DNA from: Motacilla alba alba
Lineage: Eukaryota > Chordata > Aves > Passeriformes > Motacillidae
Direction: 5' to 3'
NCBI RefSeq assembly: GCF_015832195.1
Contig: NC_052017.1
Coordinates: forward strand, 48,313,652-48,377,651
DNA: 64,000 nt
Shown: piece after piece, positions 40,138-50,637 of the stretch
Layout of the letters: each line of letters begins with the position of its first letter
Position numbering within the stretch: the stretch's first letter is position 1
Notes under the pieces: model-generated
What the model was told of the DNA's origin: nothing
Database searches by the model: none
What the model saw: the letters and a program-made list of their open reading frames with translations, nothing else
Translations under genes and position numbers: made by a program

Positions 40138-40687
40138 GGTGGACAAGAAGTCCAATGGCATCCTGGCTGGTATCAGAAATAGTGGCCAGAAGTGCTAGAG
40201 CAGGGATCATTCTGCTGTGCTCAGCATTGCTGAAGCCACACCTCATGTGCTGTGTTCAGTTTGAGCCCCTCCCCACAAGAAAGACCTTGAGGTGCTGGAC
40301 CGGGTCCAGAAAGACCTTGAGGTGCTTAAGGTTCTGGAGCACAAGTCTTAGGAGAAGTGATAGGAGTGGTGAGGAGGAGGCTCAGGCAGGACCTTATCAC
40401 TCTGTACAACAACCTAAAAGAGGGTTGTAGCGAGGCAAGTGTCAGTCTCTTCTCTCAGGTAACAAGTAACAGAACAAGAGGAAACGGCTTCAAGTAGCAA
40501 CAGAGGAGGTTTAGATTAGATATTAGGAAAAATGTCTTCATTGAAAGGGTTATTAAGCATCGGAACAAGCTTCCTTGGAAAATGGTAGAATCACCACCAG
40601 AAGAAGTAGTCAAAAAAATATGTAGATGTGGCACTTGGGGATATAGTTTAGAGTTGAATACGAATAGTTCCAAGATTCTATATAAAG
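40138..40687 (+). mobile_element. CR1 LINE, 5'-truncated, plus strand
   Basis: The left part encodes broken remains of the ORF2 reverse-transcriptase C-terminus ('ggcatcctggctggtatcag', then a Leu-Leu-Cys-Ser-Ala-Leu segment). It continues with 'ggaggtttagattagatatt' and ends in 'tccaagattctatata', the expected 3' end. A 19-base segment is repeated once with a 30-base period (40278-40296 and 40308-40326), an internal duplication not usual for the family. The frame is disrupted. Confidence 0.93.
40278..40326. repeat. 19-bp direct repeat inside CR1
   Basis: AGAAAGACCTTGAGGTGCT occurs at 40278-40296 and again at 40308-40326. The spacing of 30 bases keeps the reading frame. It looks like a partial duplication in this copy that replaced or displaced the normal downstream segment. 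Confidence 0.85.
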
Positions 40688-43600
40688 AAGAGACATTTAT
40701 CTATCCTAGAGACTGGTAGAAAGTCTCCAGCAAACTGTAGACTGATAGAAAATCTTCCCACACTGGAAGTAGTGCAGTAATGTAGTGTGGAAAATTTTAT
40801 CATGTGTTTATCTTTGTGATATTGTCCCACTTCTGTGGCCACACTTAAACTAAAGGACAGGAGTAGTTAAATTCTCTGGAAAAAAAAAAAAAGACAAATT
40901 AGAATAAAAAGGCGAGGATAAAACACCTCAGGTGAACAACTTCAAAGATTTATCTTCAAAGGATTTGTCTGGGCCACCAGTTTGGAAAAATCTGTCTACC
41001 TAGATATGAAAATGGTTTTCTATTATTAAGCACAGTATGAGAAGTTATTTAACAGTTACAGAGCCTCAAGCCAGAGAAGAGAGTAAGTTACCAACAAGAA
41101 TGTCAATTGACAACAGTGAGTCATGCTGTAAGAGATGGGAAAAAGAGAGGAAAAAGAAGGTTCAGCAAGGAATTCTGCTCAATTCATCCTAGAGATGGAG
41201 GTCAGCAGGAGATATATTGCACCAAACCTTTCAGGATAAGAATAAATATATAGAAAGAATTTTATTATTGTAACTTCATAATATATATGCTTCCTAACCT
41301 GAGAGAAATGAAAATACATTATATTAATTCTAACAAGCCTGTTTTCCACCTAGTCTCTCTAACTGCTAACCCCACTTTGCCCAGAGAGCAAGGATTTTCA
41401 GACTCCATATGCTTCTATAACTGCTGCAAGCAGACATATTAGAAGATGGAGAACACCACCATCTGCCTCACCCTCAAGAAATCAAACCTAGTGTACTTGA
41501 ACCACGGGCTTCTCGACGAGTGATGAAAAGAAATTCAGGGTTATCTCCAAAGTGCATATTCAGGAATAGTTAAAAGGGGTGTAATATTGGAGGTTTGCTT
41601 TGTGAATGTCACACCAAGTATGTGTTAAGGCAGAAAGTATGTTAGACACTGCCTCTCAACATCCAGAGAGAGTTCTTTCCTGCCCACATCACAAGCCTAA
41701 CTCAATGAAATATGTGAGAAAAGCGTGTGAGGCATGAGGCCCGTAACATGCTTGCAAGCTCTAGTTGTCCCAATTCATGCGCTCCTGCGAGGTCACTGTT
41801 TTGTAAGTGTCTACAACAAATCTCTTGTAGGCATCTTCTCATAGAATCAGATGGTCAACTCAAGCAAGGCAGGCTGTCAGACACATGCTTGCCTATTTTT
41901 TTTTGTTTTGGTGCAAGTCTAATAATAAAGTCATGCCTCACCTGTAAATGTTTTCTTATCTCTTTGTGGTTAAAAAGGCATTGTTGGCCTTCCTGCTTTG
42001 TGATGATGTCGTAAAGAAGCTGCACAAAGCTGTTGGAATGAGAGAATCTGCCTAGAGGTAAAATTATTCCTCTTTGAGAGACTAAGGCATTAGTCATTAA
42101 AGTCATCCTGTCATTAAAGCAGGAGCATAAGCCTTACAGAACGCTTGCACCTTATAAAAGGAGAAGGCTATATAAATGGAGTGGGTATAAAGATTTCTGC
42201 TCCCTAAAGTGCAGCAGTGGATTAAATTCTGATTACCAATATATGTAAGACATCCATATAAAAACTTTTCTTACCGAGATGAATGACCAAAATTAAATTC
42301 CTTGGAGTCTGACTCATTCATTACCCACCATGCCATGTGAGCGCACATGTGTTGGGGGTATTAGCATGCTTTCACACCTGTTCTGCCATGAAGCTCAAGA
42401 TGTTCTTCAGAGAGGCTTTTACAGTTACAGAAATATGTCACAAAGCTGTGCAGACCCAAACTTTCATACTGCCTTCCAAATTGCCCCATTAGAGATCAAA
42501 TGAGATTAAAAAAATAGGAAAAACTCTCAGTGTTTGCCATGTCCACCGGCTGAGCACTCCTGTAAGGAGAAGAACCAGCTCACCTTTCATCAGTTTTAAT
42601 AAGTGGATGGTAGCACTGGCCACAACACCCAGATTAGAAGATACTGACTGTCAGGTTTCATTGCATTAGCCAGGCAGTCACTAATTATGGAGGATGATGT
42701 TCACGTCTTCCAGCATCCTCACAAAAGCGTGTTTTGTTTACCCTGGTTTTGCCAACCACACATTCTGAATGAGCTATCGCTCTCTTAAATCAACAAATTA
42801 CATACACACCCTGAGAGATGGAAAAAAGAAATACTAGAGGGGAAGCAATAAAAAGAATATGTCAGAGACTACTTCAGCATGGTTGTAGGAGTATAGCTAG
42901 CGGACAAAAGCTACACGTGAGGTAAGCAAAATGCTGAGGGCTTGGGCCTGGAGCCAGAAAAAGCCGTGCTGGATGTATCTTTTTTCAATAATGAACTCCC
43001 ACCAGAGCCTACACTTTATGAGCCTGACACATCTAAATTACGTTCAGCAACATTTAAATGCTGAAATAATAGGATAAATTCAAACCAATTAGAGAGCATA
43101 TGGAATATTGCCTTCCTAATGGTATGCATAAGCATCTCCTGTCAGATTTATCAGATTAAAGACCCCAACTGCTGGCAGTGATCAGATCTACAGTGATAAA
43201 CGGGCACAAGGGTATGAGCAAAGTTGCATGTGATCTCTGAGGTGGGTCTAACACAGGAGAAGGAATCTGCATTGCAGTTGGAAGCTTCTCCCTTTGTTTC
43301 AAGGAAGCAGAGAAATCACACTGAATTCTCAGCCCAGTCAAAGGCCATTGTTTTGCCACATCAGTGCCTTGGATGAAACATATTTTTCTTTTGTCATCTG
43401 GGTATTGCTGTCCCAAGATGAATGCCCCAAAGAACACACCAATTAACCTGCAAATGACAGCGAAAGGCTTTCCTTTGATTCTTTCAGCTCAAACTAGTAA
43501 CAGCCCAAAAATTCTGAGATTTAAGCAGAACCATAAGTGTTAAAACCCAAGAATAAAAAAGGTTTATAAAGCTTCTTTAAATATTATAAGGCAGAAAACA

Positions 43601-46600
43601 GTACCAGCAATATCATCAAATCATGAGTCTAAGGCAGACACCAAGCACAAAAAGTGTTTGCCCAACTTTCTGAAGCTTGGTAAAATTACAAGCAAATTAC
43701 AAGAAACTGAAAAAAAGGGATGAGTTACCACCTTTGTGTTTGATAATGACAGATATAAAATAAACCATGTCAGGTGTAGAAGTTCTTTGTACACTTTGAT
43801 TGGTTCTCCAGGAATTTATTGCTACTGTTTTGTGCATATTAAATCAACCCGAGGCTTCCAAGACTCTTAAAAGAGATTTGAGATGGTCAGTTTGGAGTTT
43901 CAGCCTGAAGGATTGCAGTGAAGTTAAGTCAGACAGGTCAGTCTGTAGATGCCCAGCTGAGGATCTGGTGTCTACAACGGTTTTAGCCAGTTGAAAATGC
44001 TCTACACATCTACAGCTTTGATTTAAGATGCACTGTGCCAAATGAAAAGCTTCCAGGTGTTCTTTGAGTCTCTTCTGTTACCCCTCTGCTGAGACACAGC
44101 AGCATCCTGAGCTGCTGGCCTAGGTATGGTGTCAGCATTATCTCAGACCCAAAGCCCATCTGGTGAAAAGGAGCACCCCAGAGAAAAGGCCCTTGTTCTC
44201 TAGAAACCCTTAGCTGGAGGAATACCCACCTCATACTCCAGTAGCTCTCTGATCATATTGGTCCAGCCCTGGGAAAGCTGAATAACTTCCAGCAGCATGG
44301 ACCATAAAGTATTCCAAGTTATGCATGCAGACCTGTCAAGAAACCATGCATCCTTTCCTCAATAGTGGCATTGGCAGAACAACTGCTAGCAAATATTTAG
44401 GATCCTGGCACACGATATGACACAACAGTATTTAATCTGCCCACAAATCACTTTAAAGCCAGCCAGTACTAAGTACTGCTCATCCTCAGTTTCCTTTTAC
44501 GATATACTTTTCACCAATGTACCTTCAACCACCTTTGTACTTCTCATCACTTTCAGAATGTTCAACCTCCAAAAGGCAATTCAGCGCCAGGAATTTAAGC
44601 ACATGCAGGATGGAGACTCTAAGAACAAAAGATTTTTTCACACTAGACTTGGCATTTTCTTTCTGTTCCTGGAGGCATCAGATTAAATGATCCATTCAGT
44701 TTGAATTTAAACACATTAACCTAACCAATTTTTGAAAATCTTATGAGTGGCAGGAGCCTGACTTTTCAACATTCATGATCACCATTGTTCTACACTATTA
44801 CCTGGGGCCAAAATGAAAACTTAAAAATACTTAATGAAACTTATTTTTCCTGCAGCCTATATGTTTAAAAAGTGTCATTACATCTGTTTCAAGTTGTGAG
44901 AAGCAACAATATAGTGTGATTAAATACTGGCCCATTTCAATCCCTGACTAACACAAAATCCATATTCTATTTACATATTTCATCTGACTTTCTCACTTAA
45001 CCAAAGAATAAGTGTACAATCACCCATGTAACTTTCCTTCCTGTTGTTTTGCCAATACCTCACTATTTCATGCCACACACATTTGGTCCGAGAGCAATCT
45101 TCTATTATTCCAAATCGTCACTCCCATTTATGGCAAGAGGGTCTAAGCACAAAGTCGAGACACAAGCTTTTGGCAGCAGGCAAAGCAGCTAGGTTCTTAA
45201 AATACCACTGAACTGATGTCACCATATCTGCCTTTAAACATTCTTTTTTCCTAAAATTAGAAGGTGATGATTAAATTCCCTGATGACTGGTCACAACACA
45301 ATGTAATGCAAGCAATAAAGTAGTTTCTGTTCATAGCTTTATTTTCAGTACCCAACAAAAAATTTGGTGAGTCAAAAAAATTTTAAGCAAAGCTTAGTCC
45401 TTTTGATCAAATTATAGTACTGCTCTCATAAAAGACTGTGATGTTAGAGTGACCCATCTCTTCCTTCCTCAGGTATTTATATGAATTCAAGATTATGTTG
45501 CCTGCATTTATTTTGGAGGAATAGGACAGGGATTTCCAACCTCAATATATAGCTATCAGACAAAAATCAGATAAAAAGAAAAATGTCTCTTTCAGGAAAA
45601 TGAGTGGGGACAGATGAAAAATGTGTAGATTCACTTAAAAGAGCAAAATTAATAATTATCACACTATTTCCTTTAATCTCTCCATGTTGAAAAGCAAACA
45701 GAGCATGTTATTTTCACACATCAGAATTTGTTTTTACTGCAACTACCAACAACAGTTGTTGATGGAAAAGGGGGCAAAATAAGGTGACTTTAAAAGCATT
45801 CCTTCCTAAAGAGCCATTCAAAAGTTCTTAGGGCATAAAACTGAAATAATGGCCTGCCATAAACTCTACCTTCAAATTTGATAGTAAAATTTGATGAGAG
45901 TAATACATCTGCATTCCAAAGCAGCAGAGTTCAGTCCCTTTGTTTTCACTTACTCAGAAAAAAAGAAAACAAAACCTGTATCTTAGCTATGCTAGTACCT
46001 TCTGCCACGTGAAAGGGAAATTTCAGTAGATCTGGATGACTGTATAACCACATGGGTAACAAAATCACTAACTTCCTCATATCTGTTGCCCAAATAGCAA
46101 GACAGTAAATTAAACTTTTATCTCTTCTTCCTTTCACTCAGATTTCACGGCCACTGTGTGACCACAACATGTGGAGTCTCACCAGTCTGTGTTTGCATCC
46201 GCAAAAGCTATTGCCACAGAAATATGTTGCAAGCACACACCTCCTCAGACACTCTTGTTTTTCTCTGAGACTCACTATTCTGCCAAAAGGCAAATGCAAA
46301 CAATGGTGTTGTGCTAGCCAGTGCTGAGCACAGCTGGCATGGAGCACGGGACAGATAGCCAGCCTCAGAAAGCAGAGCAGCAGATCCACAAGGTCAGCAT
46401 GACTGAAGTGTTGTCCCTGCCCTTAAATCGCTCTCTTTGCACTGCATCTCTGCAGAAAGTAGGATGTGTGGAACCCATAGATGCACACGTTTTGTTCAGC
46501 ACCTTGTATCAGCATGCCAGGAGCCACACTGTTAGAAGTGGAGCAGCTAAAGCAAGTATAAATAAAGTAAGCTGCAGAATCGCTAGTGGGAAACAAAGCA

Positions 46601-48886
46601 GTCCCCCGAGTCAGAAGTTTGACCCCAGAAAACTGTAGCTGTGTATTTACTTTTGCATTACCCTACTTTTTGAGCACTTGTTCAGAGCAACTCTCTGGTG
46701 GGAGAGGTGACAGCAGGGTGGCCAGGGTGTCACACAGCCTGTTGGATGTCTGCTCCTCCAAACTGTGAAAGCAGGGATTGTGGAGTGCAAGCCCATGCAC
46801 AGAGGCACAGTTCTCTACACAGAATTTGGGCCGACCATGCTTGACATTCGCCATGTGGCCGGCAGAGCTGAGGCATACATCTTGGAGAAAATATGCACAA
46901 AATCCTTTGAGAAAGCAGTGGCCCAGTGAATAAAGGAGATCTAATCATCCAGCTGCTTCCAGTTTGACTCTTCTCACTTTTAGCTGGCTGCTACACAGTG
47001 TCCCAAGGCAGTCCCCTCCCCTGCCGTTCCAGTACCTGAGATCCACAGTTGCCAGGGAAAGGGGGCCCTAGAGACTTGACCCCTCCCCACACGGAAAGGA
47101 GCTGGGCCACTGTGCAGGCTGCCTGCTCCACTTCTATCCCTGTGGGGGCAGGGACAGCATTTGCACCACTTTGCAAAGCTGTCACACCATGTTGTTGCAT
47201 TACAATGTGCAACCACCAAACAGTTTGTTCAATTCCTTCTTGATTAAATTCAGCTTCATTAAACCTAAGTAATGTCTCTGTTTAGTTTTAACAGCAACTA
47301 TATTTCCATTCTAAGTGTCTTTCTGAATACCTTCTTCCCTTTTTAGACCTTTCTGCGACCTCAGAGTGCATTCATGTCCCATTCCATTTTTTATTTCCTT
47401 TCTCAATCTTTTTCTTTCCATGCAGGCAGCTTCCTCCCTATGAACTTTGTTGAAGCATCTCTCTGGTTCCTGCCTTTCAATATCTCCAGGGGTCTGATTG
47501 TGCATGCAGCCCTTGAAGCTGAATCAAACAGGCACCTTTGTCCTGAGACGATGGAAAGTTAGCTGCTTTGATTCCTGTTGCTATTGCATGCAGCAGATAA
47601 AAGTGGCAATGCTTAGACAAATCAGGCATTTTTCCTGGTGATTGTATAACTCTGCTCAGGTTCTGTTTTTACACAAACATGATCTTTCTGCACAGACTAC
47701 CTACCATCACCTAATTATTATTCTGTCAATACATTAATTTTGCATTTAACATACAGTGTGCACACTAACAGGCTACAGTGCAAATGAGAGGGAAGGGATG
47801 TCAAAAGAAAAACCTACAAGTATCTGAAATAGGCAGAGGAAGCCAGATGAAGCCAGCTTCATCTCTCCTCACCAAATCGACAGGCTGAGCACAAAGGTGT
47901 ACTGGCAGCAGTACTTGCCTAATTGCCCCTCAGGGATTACTGCATCCTCTCCATGCACCTTGCTCCTGTAACCTGGGCAAGATACCACATATGAGAAATG
48001 GCTGCTTTTAAATACCTGGAGACTTTAGTGAGGAAACATATTTTCAGTGAAAAGATTGCTGCCAGAACAGGAAAGAATATTGGAGTAAATGATAAACAAA
48101 GGCATGGTGGAATACAGTGTGCTGGTTATGCAGGTATGCAGAGACTGAAGCAGGGGAGCTCTGCCCTCCTTTTCACTCATCAGCACATCTTTCCTTTCCA
48201 TCTCTCTTAGCGAATGTCCTTGAATTCTTCTTACAGGTACGTTTGTACCATGGGAGAACAAGGAAGTTTACTTTAAAGCTGTTTTAAAAGCTTTTATTTT
48301 AATGACACTTTGAGCCAACAGGGGTCTGCTTTCTGTTTTGGTTGCATGTATAATCTGAAGGGGATTAATGTGATGCTGATTATTAGGCTAAACTGGATCA
48401 AAAAATGTTAAAGCATAATGTACCCTCTCTAATGTTTAAAAATAGCTGTAGTACTGTCATTTTAGACTCTTTATTCATTTTGGTAGCAATATAATCATTC
48501 AGTCTTACAATTGCTCCTACATTACCTTGAATGACTTTTGGAAAATCAGGAGCTTTTATAACAATATGTTGTCAGTCTCCAAAGTGAGGAATTGGAAAGG
48601 TTTAAGCAAATTTTGACCAGAACTGAGAAGGCTGCTGCTCTGTACAATTTCCTTACACTGGAATTTAATACACTGGAATAATTTTGTTGCAAGCAGTGAG
48701 GGTTTTATTCGTAGGTGAAATGAAGAAAATCACTTTGTTTGGTGAACAGTTATTAGAGAATCTGCAGAGAAAGCAGAAAGAAGATTTTTTTTTTTCACAA
48801 AGCCAGATCATTCCATGAGTTGGCTTACCACACATCTCCTCAAGACTATATTAGCAAAGAAACAGGGAGAGCAATCTGGCAGGGGC

Positions 48887-48921
<35 letters not shown>

Positions 48922-49219
48922 AAGTCTATCAACCAGTGAGTGAGTGGGTGGGAACTTCTTAAACTCAAATTGCACTTGATCAAAAAATGTCTTGCAGTTA
49001 CCCCAGAGGTGAGTATAACTTATACAGCTGAGAAGCTAGGAAGCACAAGTCAAAATGAGGGGGAATCTAAACATTTTTTTTTTAATCATGCCTGATCAAA
49101 TAGCTTTAATCATTATGTTTCAGCCTGACATGATAGCAAAGAGAAAATGTGAAGAGCAAGTATTTACCATTGAAAAGTCAATTCCTCTGTCACTAGCTCT
49201 GGCAATAGTATCACTATAA
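40688..49219. other. Single-copy non-coding DNA, 40.7-49.2 kb
   Basis: No gene or RNA is recognised. The 46.3-47.2 kb part is GC-richer and shows overlapping antisense open frames of 60-105 codons with no domain. A 32-base G run at 48.89 kb is listed separately. Homeodomain-like sites are scattered through 48.3-48.6 kb. Confidence 0.55.
48889..48920 (+). repeat. 32-base uninterrupted G homopolymer
   Basis: Thirty-two Gs in a row follow AGGGGCCC. Runs of this length are rare in vertebrate DNA and unstable in copying. It may form G-quadruplex structure. Its exact length is also likely to be affected by sequencing or assembly error. Confidence 0.95.
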
Positions 49220-49500
49220 TTATGAGTTTAATATCTGAAATTCGTTGATTTCATATTTGCATGCATGTATGCTAACTAAAATTAATTAATTTTAATTGCA
49301 TACACCAATTACAACATCAGGCTCATTTTCCAACATATTATTCCTTGCTGATTACATATCCTCTAAGATTGCTTTAATTTTTCATTTTGTGCTTTAAAGT
49401 CAAAGAATAATATGTATTTCTAATTAAGCTCACTTACATATCTCACTGCTGATTAAATCACTATTTAATATTTTATAACACAAGCCACCTTTAATTTCCC
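49220..49500. promoter_or_regulatory. Candidate AT-rich enhancer-like element (unproven)
   Basis: This stretch is dense in homeodomain and octamer-like motifs: ATTTGCAT near 49255, the 16-base perfect palindrome AAAATTAATTAATTTT (49278-49293) containing overlapping TAATTA cores, then TAATTGCAT, CCAATTA, CTGATTA and TCTAATTAAG sites. It is not a simple repeat. The pattern is like conserved developmental enhancers, but that is inference only. Confidence 0.3.
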
Positions 49501-50637
49501 CCACTGAGAGCAAAAGCCTTGCAAACTCTTTTCTTTCTCTCTCTGTCTCACCGACCTTGCCAGTGGTGTGTCGCTACAGGCAGATTTCTTCCATCTTCAC
49601 AGCAGAATGCCAATGAACCGCCTTGTTGACAGACATTCATCCTTGGAGGCGGAGGCAAGCACCTTTCTGACCACAGGACCTGCTTTGAAGAGATCAGCAG
49701 CCTGCCGCCATCACTGGCAGAAAAGAAACAGACACCCAGGAGAGATTTTTAGCAGTGTCTTAGGGGATTGCAGGTCTTGCTGAAAGTCTCTGGAGCTGAC
49801 ACATTTCAAACCTTTTAGGGGAACCTAGAAGTCCCCTGTTGGAGCCTACCAAAGGCTGAATGTTGAAAAATGAAGAGGAAAAGGGGATGCTTTTCTCTTT
49901 CCCAACCAGCACTGCAGAATAAATCTTGCCAGTCAGTCCTGAGCCATGACTGCGTTAAATCCAAAGTCTTAACAGAAACTGGCAGAAAATATTAAGTCCC
50001 AAAGTTGCTTCTATACAGCCATGGGTATTATGCATTTTGGCTGTACTATCTAAACAGTCTCATTTTTACCACATCATTCTTGCAGTAGCAGAGAAGAAGA
50101 AGCTAAACCAGATGAAATCCTTAACAAATTTGACTTCATAGCAACCAAAAGAAGAAATGAACTCAGGCTTGACCCAAGCTTCACTGAAATTAATAGGAAA
50201 CTGCTGATCATGTTGTTAGAAGTATGCACAATGGATACAGACATTTATGCCAGCAGCATACATTTAGGAAGACCTGTGCTGACTTGGTCTCTGAATGAAA
50301 ACAGAGCATTCCCAGTGTTTTTATGCATGGCGCTTCCCTGCTGCTGCCCACTCTCAAGTTATTCAAAAAAGGTAATCCTTACCTGAAATACTTGTTAAAC
50401 TCTACCTTTGCAGCAATTAACCCTTTGTTAGCATCTAATTAATTGGCCAGAGACTCACTGGCCCAGACTCATCACACCTCACCACTGGCAAGTCAGCAAA
50501 GCTGTATCTCCTTCCCATGGGGAGGGAGAAGGAGACCAGAGTTTTCAGAGCATGGCTGAGTCTCTGAAAGCTCTGTGTTCTGCTCTCCACTGACTACCAG
50601 AGCTTTAGCTGATTCTCTACCATCTAAAACTAGTTAA
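49501..50637. other. Flank upstream of the endogenous retrovirus
   Basis: No retroviral LTR, gag or protease sequence is seen here, although an intact provirus would have several kilobases of them to the left of pol. A long pyrimidine tract followed by CAG (AG at 49562-49563), a 71-codon open frame (49568-49783) and an AATAAA signal (49918-49923) lie in order but show no known domain. The host/retrovirus junction must be near 50.62-50.68 kb. Confidence 0.5.

Noticed and set aside
41838..41860. TCATAGAATCAGATGG as a CR1 tail
   Set aside because: The likeness ends after about 15 bases and no CR1 3' untranslated sequence follows.
46980..47243. GC-rich antisense open frames of 64-79 codons rich in Cys, Gly and Pro
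   Set aside because: Two minus-strand and one plus-strand frames are open over the same bases, which points to base composition, and no start context, exon signal or domain is seen.
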